A stretch of 64,000 nucleotides of DNA. It comes from Rhizobiaceae bacterium. GTDB taxonomy: Bacteria > Pseudomonadota > Alphaproteobacteria > Rhizobiales > Rhizobiaceae. The stretch covers positions 1 through 64,000 of the forward strand of contig JAHBYU010000002.1 of the NCBI GenBank assembly GCA_019635775.1. The letters are read 5' to 3'. Within the stretch, counting starts at the first letter, position 1. Every line of letters starts with the position of its first letter. Below are positions 17,950 through 31,621 of this stretch, piece after piece. The position numbers were made by a program, and so were the translations under genes. The notes beneath the pieces are model-generated. The model worked only from the letters and a program-made list of their open reading frames with translations, searched no databases and was not told the DNA's origin.

Positions 17950-19178
17950 TACGCGCCTCCCGACGATGCTGTCGCCCCTACGAGGAAACGTTCGGACAGG
18001 GGCAGGCTGGCACCACCCAGCGCACGCGCATGAATGCCGACACTGCCTTCCCGCACTGAAGGGACGCTCAACCCTTCTACGTCGATCGTCAGGATTGCTT
18101 TCTGAACGGCTGCCACGAGCCGTGCCCGTGCGAACTCCGGCATCCATCCGTCGATCAATGCAGCCTCGAAGTCGATGACTGCGGCGGATGCGATGATCGC
18201 ATAGGCAATTGCCGCGCCAGCGGTTTCGAACCACGCATCGACTTCAGGTCCTGCGTATTGCCACTCATCGGGAGAGGTCCATAGGAAATTTGCATCGATC
18301 CCTCTGGCGTTCAGCGCCTTTTCCAGCATTGCCAGAGACGCGACATCGATAAGTTGCGTCGGCCTGCCGTCAGGACCTGGCACTGGCATGGATCCCAGTG
18401 CCCCTGCATTGCCGCTGGTGCCGCTGTAAAGTCGGCCGTTGAGCACAACGCCGCCGCCTGCGAACGCCCCAATGTAGAAATAGACGAAATCGCGTAAATC
18501 GCCTGTCTGACCGAACACGAGTTCAGCCCCGCAAGCCGCGGTCGCATCATTCTGCAGGTAAACCGGACAACGGCATTGCGCCTGAATATCCGCCTTGATG
18601 TCGCGATGTCGCCACTGATCCATGATCTCTCGCGGCGCGCCGGCTGTGTCGGCCCAGTTCCAGAGCTCGAAGGGCATGGCAACGCCGACGCCGGCGATGC
18701 GCCGGTCCTGATCTGCCGTGAGGCCCGCGCGTAGACGGCTGATGCCAGAGCCGACGAAACCTAGGATGTCTGCCGGAGCGGGATAGCGGTACGAGTTCTG
18801 CAACATCCCCCGCAAGTTGCCGAGAAAGTCTATCAGGACGAGCTCCGCGCTTCGTCGCCCGATCTTCAGTCCGATGAAGTAGGCGCCATCCGGATTAAGC
18901 GCCATCGGAATGGATGGCTGGCCTACCCTGCCTCGCTGAGGCGTCTGGCGCAGTAGAAGACCCTCTTCCTCCAATTCGCGCATAATGACCGATACGGTCT
19001 GAACGGATAGCCCCGTCATTCGCGCGATTTCGGATTTGGCGAGGCTGCCATTCTTTCGAACGAGAGACAGCACGAGGCGCTCGTTCTGGTCACGCATGCC
19101 GCTCTGATTGGTGCCGCGATGGTGGACAGGCGCGATGGCCGCCGCAGATAGGCCGCGCGGAGCCCTGGTATCCTCCAC
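17949..19178 (-). CDS. frcR: ROK-family transcriptional regulator of the fructose locus (FrcR-like)
   Basis: A 409-residue protein with an N-terminal winged HTH (about residues 46-75: LAKSEIARMTGLSVQTVSVI) and a C-terminal ROK sugar-kinase-like domain (LQNDATAACGAELVFG, GAFAGGGVVLNGRLYSG). I chose GTG 19178 because GGGAGG sits 5 nt upstream; the open frame extends to 19304 without a ribosome-binding site. The CxCGxxGCxE zinc motif of classical ROK proteins is missing, replaced by a GNAGALGSMPVPGPDG stretch. It is divergent from frcBCA with a palindrome between, so it probably represses the transporter and its own operon. Confidence 0.88.
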   Translation of the reverse strand: MEDTRAPRGLSAAAIAPVHHRGTNQSGMRDQNERLVLSLVRKNGSLAKSEIARMTGLSVQTVSVIMRELEEEGLLLRQTPQRGRVGQPSIPMALNPDGAYFIGLKIGRRSAELVLIDFLGNLRGMLQNSYRYPAPADILGFVGSGISRLRAGLTADQDRRIAGVGVAMPFELWNWADTAGAPREIMDQWRHRDIKADIQAQCRCPVYLQNDATAACGAELVFGQTGDLRDFVYFYIGAFAGGGVVLNGRLYSGTSGNAGALGSMPVPGPDGRPTQLIDVASLAMLEKALNARGIDANFLWTSPDEWQYAGPEVDAWFETAGAAIAYAIIASAAVIDFEAALIDGWMPEFARARLVAAVQKAILTIDVEGLSVPSVREGSVGIHARALGGASLPLSERFLVGATASSGGA

Positions 19179-19238
19179 CTTGTCCTCCCTTTCAGCTTTT
19201 CGTGGATGAACATCCTCCGTGTCGACTAGCCTGTCAAT

Positions 19239-19263
19239 AATAAATAAGAGTGATTTATTTATT
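19239..19263. promoter_or_regulatory. AT-rich inverted repeat, candidate FrcR operator
   Basis: AATAAATAA, 7-nt spacer, TTATTTATT: perfect 9-bp arms in the divergent frcR-frcB intergenic region, about 60 nt upstream of the chosen frcR start and about 120 nt upstream of frcB. ROK regulators such as NagC and XylR bind AT-rich palindromes, so this is a good operator candidate. No binding data are implied. Confidence 0.55.
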
Positions 19264-19384
19264 GACTCGAGGCTTGGGTTGATGTCTTGATGATCGGGAG
19301 ACATCCGTCAGGGAAGGTTGCGGATGTTCCTCCAGGCCGGCGAGGCCAGGCCTGTCGTGATCTTTTTCAATCCGGGAGGATACC

Positions 19385-20419
19385 GTGACCAGGACTGCAC
19401 TTTTGAAATCGACTGTCTTCGGGGCGGCTGCCGTCGCTCTGATGTCATTCTCGTCCGCTGCGTCAGCAGCTGATGTCAGCGCCTGCCTCATCACCAAGAC
19501 CGATACGAACCCGTTCTTCGTCAAGATGAAGGAGGGCGCTACCGCCAAGGCTCAGGAACTAGGCGTTACGCTCAAGGCCTATGCAGGCAAGATCGACGGG
19601 GACAATGAGAGCCAGGTCGCTGCAATCGAATCCTGCATCGCCGACGGCGCCAAGGGCATTCTCCTCGTGCCGTCCGACACCAAGGCGATCGTCGACTCGG
19701 TGAAAAAGGCACGTGATGCCGGCATCCTCGTTATTGCACTGGATACCCCGCTGGAGCCGATTGATGCGGCGGACGCGACCTTCGCAACTGATAACTTCAA
19801 GGCCGGGGAATTGATCGGGTCCTGGGCAAAGGCGACACTTGGCGATGCCGCCAGCAGCGCGAAGATTGCTTACATGGACCTGACGCCATCGCAGCCAACC
19901 GTGGATGTTCTGCGGGATCAGGGCTTCATGACCGGCTTTGGCATCGACACCAAGGACGTCAACAAGATCGGTGACGAGGACGATCCGCGCAACGTCTGCC
20001 ACGATGTCACCAACGGAAACGAGGAAGGTGGCCGCAAGGCCATGGAGAACTGTCTCCAGAAGGACCCCGGCATCAACGTCGTCTACACGATCAACGAGCC
20101 GGCAGCAGCAGGGGCCTACGAGGCGCTGAAGGCAGTCGGGGTGGAGAGCAACGTGCTGATCGTTTCGGTCGATGGCGGTTGCCCGGGCGTCAAGAACGTC
20201 GCCGAAGGCGTTATCGGTGCGACCTCACAGCAATATCCGCTGCTGATGGCCTCACTCGGCATCGAGGCTATCAAGAAATTTGCCGACAGCGGGGAGAAGC
20301 CCGCTCCGACGGAAGGCAAGGAGTTCTTCGACACCGGCGTGACTCTCGTCACCGACAAGCCCGCTGCCGGCGTGGAATCGATCGACACCAAGAAGGGCCT
20401 GGAGCTCTGCTGGGGTTGA
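19385..20419 (+). CDS. frcB: Fructose ABC transporter, periplasmic substrate-binding protein
   Basis: A 344-residue periplasmic-binding protein of the ribose/fructose (PBP1) type. A Sec signal peptide (positive n-region, [17 protein letters not shown], cleavage near residue 28) is followed by [41 protein letters not shown] and [26 protein letters not shown], closely resembling rhizobial FrcB from memory. The start is GTG 19385 with GGGAGGA 4-5 nt upstream. It heads frcBCA. A strong hairpin between frcB and frcC may keep its mRNA abundant relative to the permease and ATPase. Confidence 0.92.
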   Translation: MTRTALLKSTVFGAAAVALMSFSSAASAADVSACLITKTDTNPFFVKMKEGATAKAQELGVTLKAYAGKIDGDNESQVAAIESCIADGAKGILLVPSDTKAIVDSVKKARDAGILVIALDTPLEPIDAADATFATDNFKAGELIGSWAKATLGDAASSAKIAYMDLTPSQPTVDVLRDQGFMTGFGIDTKDVNKIGDEDDPRNVCHDVTNGNEEGGRKAMENCLQKDPGINVVYTINEPAAAGAYEALKAVGVESNVLIVSVDGGCPGVKNVAEGVIGATSQQYPLLMASLGIEAIKKFADSGEKPAPTEGKEFFDTGVTLVTDKPAAGVESIDTKKGLELCWG

Positions 20420-20444
20420 TTTGGGCGCCGACTAGGCGGACTAT

Positions 20445-20488
20445 CCGTTAAGGACGAAGGGCGGCGTCGGCCGCTCTTCGCTAAACGG
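20445..20488 (+). other. Stable intercistronic hairpin between frcB and frcC
   Basis: The core stem CGAAGGGCGGC (20455-20465) pairs with GCCGCTCTTCG (20470-20480) around a GTCG loop, with one G-U pair. The outer arms CCGTT and AACGG can extend it to 20445-20488. No T-tract follows, so it looks like an mRNA-stabilising or attenuating 3' hairpin after the binding-protein gene, as is common in ABC transporter operons. Confidence 0.6.
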
Positions 20489-20517
20489 GGCGCAGATCCC
20501 GAAGGGAGGGAACCAAG

Positions 20518-21600
20518 ATGACCGACGCTTCGGCGGATGCCAGGCGGCCGCAGGAATTCGAGAGGTCTCTCTCGGAAAGCGACGCTAACGTGGCCAGCTT
20601 CGACACCCACAGCCGCACGCCACTGGAGAAGGCGCAGCACTTCCTGCACAAGAACCCGGCTGCGGTGCCGCTGATCGTGCTCGTTCTGTCCATCGCGTTC
20701 TTCGGCGTCATGGTCGGCAGCCGATTCTTCTCTGCCTTCACGCTCACGCTCATCCTTCAACAGGTCGCCATCACCGGCATTATCGGTGCGGCGCAGACGC
20801 TGGTGATCCTGACGGCAGGCATCGACCTCTCGGTGGGCGCCATCATGGTGCTATCGTCGGTCGTGATGGGGCAGTTTACCTTCCGGTACGGGCTGCCCGC
20901 TCCGGTTGCGATTGCCTGCGGGTTCCTCTGCGGTGCATTCTGCGGATGGGTGAACGGTATTCTTGTGGCGCGCATGAAGCTGCCGCCGTTTATCGTCACG
21001 CTGGGTACTTGGCAGATCGTGCTGGCCGCTAACTTCCTCTATTCGGCCAACGAGACGATACGCTCGCAGGACATACAGGCCGAAGCGCCGCTCCTGCAGT
21101 TTTTCGGAGAGAGCATCCGCTTCGGCGGGGCTGTCTTTACCTTCGGCGTCATCGTGATGATCCTCCTGGTTCTGTTCCTCTGGTACGTGCTCAACCACAC
21201 GGCGTGGGGAAGACATGTCTATGCGGTCGGCGACGACCCCGAGGCTGCTGATCTTGCGGGTGTCAACGTCAACCGAATGCTGATTTCCGTGTACACGATC
21301 TCGGGCCTCATCTGTGCGCTTGCAGGCTGGGTCCTGATAGGCCGCCTCGGCTCGGTCTCGCCGACGTCGGGCCAGTTCGCCAACATCGAGTCGATAACGG
21401 CAGTGGTGATCGGCGGCATATCGCTGTTTGGCGGAAGAGGCTCGATCCTCGGAATGCTGTTCGGTGCTCTGATCGTCGGCGTATTCTCGCTCGGGCTGCG
21501 TCTGATAGGCACCGATCCGCAATGGACCTACCTGTTGATCGGCGCATTGATCATCGTGGCGGTGGCTGTTGACCAGTGGATCAGAAAGGTAGCGGGCTGA
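20518..21600 (+). CDS. frcC: Fructose ABC transporter, permease
   Basis: A 360-residue inner-membrane permease of the BPD_transp_2 (RbsC-like) family. A soluble N-terminus of about 55 residues precedes 8-10 hydrophobic segments. Family landmarks include TAGIDLSVGAIMVLSSVV, GWVNGILVARMKLPPFIVTLGT and the EAADLAGVNV cytoplasmic loop that contacts the ATPase. A strong GGGAGG site precedes ATG 20518. The stop overlaps the frcA start as TGATG. Confidence 0.94.
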   Translation: MTDASADARRPQEFERSLSESDANVASFDTHSRTPLEKAQHFLHKNPAAVPLIVLVLSIAFFGVMVGSRFFSAFTLTLILQQVAITGIIGAAQTLVILTAGIDLSVGAIMVLSSVVMGQFTFRYGLPAPVAIACGFLCGAFCGWVNGILVARMKLPPFIVTLGTWQIVLAANFLYSANETIRSQDIQAEAPLLQFFGESIRFGGAVFTFGVIVMILLVLFLWYVLNHTAWGRHVYAVGDDPEAADLAGVNVNRMLISVYTISGLICALAGWVLIGRLGSVSPTSGQFANIESITAVVIGGISLFGGRGSILGMLFGALIVGVFSLGLRLIGTDPQWTYLLIGALIIVAVAVDQWIRKVAG

Positions 21601-22379
21601 TGGCACAGGAACCCATTCTCACCGCACGTGGCCTGGTCAAGCGCTATGGACGTGTGACTGCCCTGAACAACGCGGATTTCGATCTGTATCCTGGCGAAAT
21701 CCTGGCGGTCATCGGCGACAACGGTGCCGGAAAATCTTCGCTCATCAAAGCGATTTCGGGAGCCGTCCTTCCCGACGAGGGTGAAATCCGTCTCGACGGG
21801 CGTCCGGTCAGCTTCAAGTCACCCATCGAGGCACGCAGCGCAGGCATAGAAACCGTCTACCAGAACCTGGCGCTGTCGCCGGCCTTATCGATCGCCGACA
21901 ACATGTTCCTCGGCAGGGAGATACGTAAACCTGGCTTTGCCGGTCAGTGGTTTCGCATGCTTGATCGTCCCGCGATGGAAAGGAGGGCCCGCGAAAAGTT
22001 ATCTGAACTCGGGCTTATGACCATCCAGAACATAGGACAGGCGGTTGAAACGCTTTCAGGTGGACAGCGTCAGGGCGTGGCGGTCGCACGCGCGGCGGCT
22101 TTCGGGTCCAAGGTGGTCATCATGGATGAGCCCACAGCCGCCCTTGGGGTCAAGGAATCGCGGCGTGTACTCGAACTAATCCTCGACGTGAAGCGGCGTG
22201 GCCTGCCGATCGTGCTGATCTCTCATAACATGCCGCATGTGTTCGAGGTCGCGGATCGCATTCATATCCACCGTCTCGGCCGTCGCCTGACCGTCATCAA
22301 TCCGAAAGAATATACGATGTCCGATGCGGTGGCGTTCATGACGGGTGCAAAGGAACCGCCGGAACTGGCCGCAGCCTGA
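21600..22379 (+). CDS. frcA: Fructose ABC transporter, ATP-binding protein
   Basis: A 259-residue single-domain ABC ATPase: Walker A GDNGAGKSS (residues 39-47), signature LSGGQRQGVAVARA, Walker B VVIMDEPTAAL and the switch His in LISHNMPH. Most sugar ATPases of the RbsA type have two fused ABC domains of about 500 residues; FrcA-type proteins are the half-length form, presumably working as a homodimer. It is coupled to frcC by a 1-nt stop/start overlap. Confidence 0.94.
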   Translation: MAQEPILTARGLVKRYGRVTALNNADFDLYPGEILAVIGDNGAGKSSLIKAISGAVLPDEGEIRLDGRPVSFKSPIEARSAGIETVYQNLALSPALSIADNMFLGREIRKPGFAGQWFRMLDRPAMERRAREKLSELGLMTIQNIGQAVETLSGGQRQGVAVARAAAFGSKVVIMDEPTAALGVKESRRVLELILDVKRRGLPIVLISHNMPHVFEVADRIHIHRLGRRLTVINPKEYTMSDAVAFMTGAKEPPELAAA

Positions 22380-22512
22380 TGTTGCGTTGCGGAATAAAAT
22401 TACTCGAAATGATCTGTGCCGATTGAGAAAGTCCGGGAAATCGCTAGCATCCAACCGGGAGGAGCTGGAAACCTGTCGCTTGCGGGAGGCAGCGCAATGT
22501 TTTTGAGGCGAA

Positions 22513-24981
22513 ATGGCTAGCATGATGGCGTCCAAGCTTTCCCGCACAATTCTCGCGACGACCGATCCGGAAACCCTGGCTGCCGAAGTGTTGCGTGCCC
22601 TCAAATACAGGGTGGGCAAGGACACGACTGTTGCAACGCCCTATGACTGGCTGACTGCCTCGATTGTCGTGGTTCGCGACCGGATCATCGACCAGTGGAT
22701 AAGAAGCACCAAGGAAGCCTACGACGAGAAGGAAAAGCGGGTCTATTACCTCTCGCTTGAGTTCCTCATCGGACGACTGATGAGAGACGCGTTCTCGAAC
22801 ATCGGCCTGTGGGACGACATGCGGGTGGCGCTGAAGTCCCTGGGCGTTGAAATCGACATGATTTCAGGTCTTGAGCCGGACGCCGCGCTCGGAAACGGCG
22901 GCCTTGGACGCCTTGCCGCATGCTTCATGGAATCGATGGCCACAGTGGATATACCCGCTCATGGCTATGGCATTCGTTATGCCAACGGCATGTTCAGGCA
23001 GGAAATCTCGGACGGATGGCAGGTCGAGCTTCCCGAAACATGGCTCGACCACGGCAATCCCTGGGAGTTTGAGCGGCGCGAGCGTTCCTTCGAGGTAGGC
23101 TACGGTGGGCACGTCGAGTCGGTGACCTCGAAAGACGGTCGCCTGGAACATCACGTCTGGAAGCCAGTGGAGCGCGTCCTGGCAGTTGCCTACGATACGC
23201 CCGTTGTAGGCTGGCGCGGCAAGCGCGTGAACACACTGCGCCTCTGGTCGTCAATGGCCGTCGATCCGATCCTGCTTGACGCCTTCAACGCGGGCGACCA
23301 CATCGGCGCGCTGCGCGAGAGCAACAAGGCCGAGGCGCTGTCGCGCGTGCTCTATCCAGCCGATTCCACGCCCGCGGGCCAAGAGCTTCGGCTGCGACAG
23401 GAATATTTCTTCTCAACAGCGTCTCTGCAGGACATCGTACAGCGTCATCTCAGCCAGTTCGGCGAGTTGCTGTCGCTTCCCGATCAGGCGGCGATCCATC
23501 TCAACGACACCCATCCGGCTGTCGCAGTTGCCGAACTGATGCGCCTTTTCATGGACGTGCACGGCGTCGACTTCGACAAGGCGTGGGACGCCACGAAACG
23601 CACCTTCGCATATACCAACCACACCTTGCTGCCCGAGGCTTTGGAAAGCTGGCCGGTGGCGCTGTTCGACCGCCTGTTGCCCCGCCACCTGCAGATCATG
23701 TACGCCATTAACGCCCAGGTCCTTCTGGAGGCCCGTTCAAGTGGACACTTCAGCGACGAGCAGATCAGCCGCATTTCGCTCATCCAGGAAGGCAACGAAC
23801 GGCGTGTGAGGATGGGGAACCTCGCGTTCGTGGGCTCGCATTCCGTGAACGGTGTATCGGCGCTGCACACGGAACTGATGAAGGAGACGGTCTTCGCCGA
23901 CCTCCACAAACTCTATCCGGATCGCATCAACAACAAGACCAACGGCATTACTCCGCGCCGCTGGCTTATCCAGAGCAATGCCGGGCTGACGAGTATCGTT
24001 CGTGACGCGATTGGCGACAAGTTTCTCGACGATGTGGAGGAACTGACGGCGCTGGACGCGTTCGCCGAAGATCCTGCGTTCCGTGAGAAGTTCGCTGCGG
24101 TCAAGCGTGGCAACAAGGAGCGGCTCGCCAACTATGTGTCGGCGCGTCTCGGCGTGAAGGTTGATCCTTCCGCGCTTTTCGATATTCAGATCAAGCGTAT
24201 TCACGAATACAAGCGCCAACTTCTGAATATTATCGAGGCCGTAGCGCTCTACGATCGTATACGATCTCACCCCGAGCGCGATTTCATGCCGCGTGTAAAG
24301 TTCTTCGGCGGCAAGGCGGCGCCGAGCTATCACAACGCAAAGCTGATCATCAAGCTCGCCAACGACGTAGCCAAGGTCATCAACCGCGACCCTGCGGTGC
24401 GCGGACTGCTCAAGGTGGTTTTCGTACCCAACTACAATGTCAGCCTTGCCGAGGTGATGATGCCCGCGGCCGATCTTTCCGAGCAGATATCGACGGCGGG
24501 CATGGAAGCCTCTGGCACGGGAAACATGAAGTTTGGACTGAACGGCGCCCTGACGATCGGAACGCTGGATGGCGCCAACGTCGAGATGAAAGAGCATGTG
24601 GGTGAGGAGAACATCTTCATCTTCGGACTGACAGCCGAGCAGGTCGCCGAGCGACGCGGCAACGGGTACAATCCTCGCGCGGTAATCGAGAGTTCGCCCG
24701 AACTGTCACAGGCGCTGTCCATGATTTCCTCCGGCGTCTTCTCTCCTGACGATCCGCAGCGCTACAGCGAGCTGCTTGGCGGTCTCTATGAGCACGACTG
24801 GTTCATGGTTGCGGCTGACTTCGATGCCTATGCTGCCACGCAACGTGAAGTCGACAAGGTGTGGCAGGCCAGCCCCGACTGGTACACACGCGCCATTCGC
24901 AATGTCGCGCGGATGGGATGGTTCTCTTCTGATCGCACGATCCGCCAATACGCACAGGAAATCTGGAACGTAGCCCGATGA
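22513..24981 (+). CDS. glgP: Glycogen phosphorylase
   Basis: Releases glucose-1-phosphate from glycogen ends. The 822-residue GT35 protein has FLIGRLMRDAFSN and GNGGLGRLAACFMESMA in the N-terminal half. The PLP-lysine region EASGTGNMKFGLNGALTIGTLDGANVEM lies near residue 675. ATG 22513 follows TTTGAGGCGAA; two further in-frame ATGs lie within 12 nt. It is the first gene of the glycogen operon, with 55 nt before glgB. Confidence 0.97.
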   Translation: MASMMASKLSRTILATTDPETLAAEVLRALKYRVGKDTTVATPYDWLTASIVVVRDRIIDQWIRSTKEAYDEKEKRVYYLSLEFLIGRLMRDAFSNIGLWDDMRVALKSLGVEIDMISGLEPDAALGNGGLGRLAACFMESMATVDIPAHGYGIRYANGMFRQEISDGWQVELPETWLDHGNPWEFERRERSFEVGYGGHVESVTSKDGRLEHHVWKPVERVLAVAYDTPVVGWRGKRVNTLRLWSSMAVDPILLDAFNAGDHIGALRESNKAEALSRVLYPADSTPAGQELRLRQEYFFSTASLQDIVQRHLSQFGELLSLPDQAAIHLNDTHPAVAVAELMRLFMDVHGVDFDKAWDATKRTFAYTNHTLLPEALESWPVALFDRLLPRHLQIMYAINAQVLLEARSSGHFSDEQISRISLIQEGNERRVRMGNLAFVGSHSVNGVSALHTELMKETVFADLHKLYPDRINNKTNGITPRRWLIQSNAGLTSIVRDAIGDKFLDDVEELTALDAFAEDPAFREKFAAVKRGNKERLANYVSARLGVKVDPSALFDIQIKRIHEYKRQLLNIIEAVALYDRIRSHPERDFMPRVKFFGGKAAPSYHNAKLIIKLANDVAKVINRDPAVRGLLKVVFVPNYNVSLAEVMMPAADLSEQISTAGMEASGTGNMKFGLNGALTIGTLDGANVEMKEHVGEENIFIFGLTAEQVAERRGNGYNPRAVIESSPELSQALSMISSGVFSPDDPQRYSELLGGLYEHDWFMVAADFDAYAATQREVDKVWQASPDWYTRAIRNVARMGWFSSDRTIRQYAQEIWNVAR

Positions 24982-25036
24982 TGTGATTGCATCAGGCAGT
25001 CGAGTTGCAAGAGCGGTCTGGGAGGACCACCGGTAC

Positions 25037-27259
25037 ATGAAGAAGCCGCGCTCCGCCGCGACGAACACCCAATCGGTTGAAGCATCCGATGCGAACGTCG
25101 AGGCTATCGTGGCGGGCGTTCATGGCGATCCGTTTTCGATCCTGGGCGTGCAGCAGATAGGCGATCTTTTCGTTGCACGATGCTTCATGCCGAATGCAGA
25201 AACAGCGTCAGCGCATACGCTAGACGGCAGGCAAGTCGGCGTTCTTGGAATTCGCAACAGCGCAGGTTTTTTCGAGGGGCGTATCGAGATCGCCCAACGC
25301 CAACCGCTGCGCTACCATTTGCATAATTCCGGTGGGGACTGGTGGGTAACCGATCCATATTCATTTGGCCCCGTGCTGGGGCCCATGGATGACTACTACA
25401 TCGCGGAAGGCTCGCACCTCAGACTCTTCGACAAGCTTGGCGCCCATCAGATCGAACACGAAGGCGCGCGAGGATTCAACTTTGCCGTCTGGGCGCCGAA
25501 TGCGAAGCGCGTTTCCGTCGTTGGTGCGTTCAACGACTGGGATGGTCGCCGTCATGCGATGCGGAACCGCAGGGACACCGGCATCTGGGAAATCTTTGTT
25601 CCGGAAATCGAACCCGGCAATGCCTACAAATACGAGATCGTAGGCGCTGACGGCGCGCTGCTTCCACTCAAGGCGGACCCTTATGCGCAGCGTTCTGAAC
25701 TACGCCCGGCAACGGCATCCGTGACCGATGTCCCGTTGGCGCATGCGTGGGGTGACGAGGCCCACCGCGCCTACTGGCGCAAGACCGATCTGCGGCGTGA
25801 GCCGATTTCGATCTACGAGGTCCATGCGGGCTCATGGCAACGTCACGAAGACGGCGGGTTCCTGTCCTGGGACGAACTGGCGGACAGGCTGATCCCCTAT
25901 GTGATCGAAACGGGTTTCACCCACATCGAATTTCTTCCCATTTCCGAGCATCCTTTCGACCCTTCGTGGGGCTATCAGACGACCGGTCTGTTCGCGCCGA
26001 CTGCCCGGTTCGGAGAACCGGAAGGCTTCGCGCGATTCGTCGACGGCGCACACCGTGCAGGCATCGGCGTTATTCTAGACTGGGTGCCTGCACACTTTCC
26101 CGTGGACGCCCACGGGCTCGAGCATTTCGATGGCACTGCGCTTTATGAACATGCAGATCCGCGTCAGGGCTTTCATCCGGATTGGCACACGGCGATCTAC
26201 AATTTCGGAAGGCGCGAGGTGGTGTCCTTCCTCGTCAACAATGCGCTTTACTGGGCCGAGAAGTTCCACATCGACGGGCTGCGTGTCGATGCGGTGGCGT
26301 CCATGCTGTACCTGGACTATTCGCGCAAGCAGGGCGAATGGATACCGAACGAGCGGGGCGGCCGCGAGAACCTCGACGCTGTCAGCTTTTTGCAACGCAT
26401 GAACAAGGAAGTTTACGGGCATCATCCCGGCGTGATGACGATCGCCGAGGAATCCACCTCTTGGCCGAAAGTGTCGCAGCCGGTGCATGAGGGCGGCCTC
26501 GGCTTCGGCTTCAAATGGAACATGGGTTTCATGCACGACACGCTGCAATATCTGGCGCGCGAGCCGGTGCACCGCAAATTTCACCACAACGAGCTGACTT
26601 TCGGACTCCTCTACGCCTTCAGCGAAAACTTTGTCCTACCTTTGTCCCATGACGAGGTTGTGCATGGAAAAGGCACTTTGCTAACGAAGATGGCGGGCGA
26701 CGACTGGCAGAAGTTCGCCAACCTTCGCACCTACTATGCCTTCATGTGGGGGTATCCCGGCAAGAAGCTGTTGTTCATGGGACAGGAGTTTGCGCAGCGC
26801 AACGAATGGAGTGAGGCGCGGGCGCTCGACTGGAACGAGTTGGAGCATGCGCCGCACCGTGGCGTTCGCAAGCTCGTGTCGGATCTCAACTACGTCTATC
26901 GGTCTAGGCCTGCTTTGCATGCACGCGATTGCGAACCGGAAGGCTTCTCATGGCTGCTCGCCGACGAAGCGGAGACATCCGTCTACGCGTGGACACGTAT
27001 GGCGCCTGGAGGCAGTCCGGTTGTGGTCGTCTCGAATTTTACGCCTGTGCCCCGTGAGGATTACCGGCTGCCGCTGCCAGCAGCTGGCAGGTGGCGCGAA
27101 ATCATCAATACCGACGCGAAGGATTATGGTGGCTCGGGCTTGGGCAACGCCGGCTCGGTGGAAGCGAGGCAGGGCGAGGGAGGAGTCATGTTCGCCAACG
27201 TGACCTTGCCGCCGCTGGCTACCATTATGCTTGAACTGACCGTCGAGCAGGGAGGGTAG
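25037..27259 (+). CDS. glgB: 1,4-alpha-glucan branching enzyme
   Basis: Introduces alpha-1,6 branches into glycogen. The 740-residue protein has N-terminal CBM48-type modules ([28 protein letters not shown]) and a GH13 barrel with the nucleophile Asp in [18 protein letters not shown], the acid/base Glu in [10 protein letters not shown] and the third carboxylate in [17 protein letters not shown] 25037 is preceded by GGGAGG with slightly long spacing. One base separates its stop from the glgC start. Confidence 0.97.
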   Translation: MKKPRSAATNTQSVEASDANVEAIVAGVHGDPFSILGVQQIGDLFVARCFMPNAETASAHTLDGRQVGVLGIRNSAGFFEGRIEIAQRQPLRYHLHNSGGDWWVTDPYSFGPVLGPMDDYYIAEGSHLRLFDKLGAHQIEHEGARGFNFAVWAPNAKRVSVVGAFNDWDGRRHAMRNRRDTGIWEIFVPEIEPGNAYKYEIVGADGALLPLKADPYAQRSELRPATASVTDVPLAHAWGDEAHRAYWRKTDLRREPISIYEVHAGSWQRHEDGGFLSWDELADRLIPYVIETGFTHIEFLPISEHPFDPSWGYQTTGLFAPTARFGEPEGFARFVDGAHRAGIGVILDWVPAHFPVDAHGLEHFDGTALYEHADPRQGFHPDWHTAIYNFGRREVVSFLVNNALYWAEKFHIDGLRVDAVASMLYLDYSRKQGEWIPNERGGRENLDAVSFLQRMNKEVYGHHPGVMTIAEESTSWPKVSQPVHEGGLGFGFKWNMGFMHDTLQYLAREPVHRKFHHNELTFGLLYAFSENFVLPLSHDEVVHGKGTLLTKMAGDDWQKFANLRTYYAFMWGYPGKKLLFMGQEFAQRNEWSEARALDWNELEHAPHRGVRKLVSDLNYVYRSRPALHARDCEPEGFSWLLADEAETSVYAWTRMAPGGSPVVVVSNFTPVPREDYRLPLPAAGRWREIINTDAKDYGGSGLGNAGSVEARQGEGGVMFANVTLPPLATIMLELTVEQGG

Positions 27260-27260
27260 G

Positions 27261-28526
27261 ATGGCGGAGTTGAAAAGCACACAGCCATTGGCGCGCGACG
27301 CCATGGCCTATGTTCTTGCCGGCGGGCGCGGCAGCAGGCTCAAGGAACTGACCGACAGGCGCGCCAAGCCTGCGGTCTATTTCGGCGGCAAGACGCGCAT
27401 CATCGATTTCGCTCTTTCCAACGCGTTGAATTCGGGCATTCGTCGCATCGGCGTGGCGACGCAATACAAGGCGCATTCCCTTATTCGTCACCTTCAGCGC
27501 GGGTGGAATTTTCTGCGTCCGGAACGAAACGAAAGCTTCGACATCTTGCCGGCGAGCCAGCGTGTATCGGAAACCCAATGGTATGAAGGCACCGCGGATG
27601 CGGTCTATCAGAACGCCGACATCATCGAGGCCTATGGGCCGGAATTCATGGTGATCCTGGCTGGCGACCACATCTACAAGATGGACTACGAGCAGATGCT
27701 TCGCCAGCACGTCGATCAGGGAGCGGACGTGACGGTGGGTTGCCTTGAGGTGCCGCGCATGGAGGCAACCGGCTTCGGCGTCATGCATGTCGACGGCAAA
27801 GACACGATCATATCATTCATCGAGAAGCCTGCTGATCCGCCCGGGATCCCTGACAATCCAGACTTTGCCCTCGCTTCGATGGGCATCTATGTCTTCAGGA
27901 CGACGTTCCTGATGGACCAATTGCGACGCGACGCGAAGGAACCGGAATCCACCCGCGATTTCGGCAAGGACATCATCCCCCATATAGTCCAGCACGGGAA
28001 GGCAGTAGCCCACCGCTTCACCAAATCCTGCGTTCGTTCAAGCGCCGAGCGCGAAGCGTATTGGCGGGATGTGGGAACGGTGGACGCCTATTGGGAGGCT
28101 AACATCGATCTTACGGACATAGAGCCGGAACTCGACCTCTATGATCGCGACTGGCCGATATGGACCTATGCGGAACTGAAACCGCCGGCGAAGTTCGTTC
28201 ACGATCAGGATGGGCGCCGTGGAATGGCGGTGTCGTCGTTGATCTCGGGTGATTGCATTGTCTCCGGTGCTTCGCTCAAGAGCAGCCTCATCTTCACCGG
28301 GGCGCGCATCAACTCCTACTCCACGCTCGACCAGGTCGTGATGTTGCCCGACTGCCATGTCGGACGGAACGCTCGGTTGAAACGTGTCGTGATCGATCAC
28401 GGCGTACGTATCCCCGAGGGTCTGGTAGTGGGCGAGGATCCCGCGCTGGACGCAAAGCGTTTCCGGGTTTCGGAAAAAGGTATCTGCCTGATCACGCAAG
28501 ACATGATCGACAGGCTTGGAGCGTGA
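27261..28526 (+). CDS. glgC: Glucose-1-phosphate adenylyltransferase
   Basis: Makes ADP-glucose, the committed step of bacterial glycogen synthesis. The 421-residue protein has [25 protein letters not shown] (nucleotide binding) at the N-terminus, GTADAVYQN and [11 protein letters not shown] in the catalytic domain, and a C-terminal left-handed beta-helix region ([20 protein letters not shown]). Length is normal. It sits 1 nt after glgB, with glgA starting 19 nt after its stop. Confidence 0.97.
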   Translation: MAELKSTQPLARDAMAYVLAGGRGSRLKELTDRRAKPAVYFGGKTRIIDFALSNALNSGIRRIGVATQYKAHSLIRHLQRGWNFLRPERNESFDILPASQRVSETQWYEGTADAVYQNADIIEAYGPEFMVILAGDHIYKMDYEQMLRQHVDQGADVTVGCLEVPRMEATGFGVMHVDGKDTIISFIEKPADPPGIPDNPDFALASMGIYVFRTTFLMDQLRRDAKEPESTRDFGKDIIPHIVQHGKAVAHRFTKSCVRSSAEREAYWRDVGTVDAYWEANIDLTDIEPELDLYDRDWPIWTYAELKPPAKFVHDQDGRRGMAVSSLISGDCIVSGASLKSSLIFTGARINSYSTLDQVVMLPDCHVGRNARLKRVVIDHGVRIPEGLVVGEDPALDAKRFRVSEKGICLITQDMIDRLGA

Positions 28527-28545
28527 CGGTGGCAGGTTGGGTTTG

Positions 28546-31620
<3,075 letters not shown>

Positions 31621-31621
<1 letters not shown>

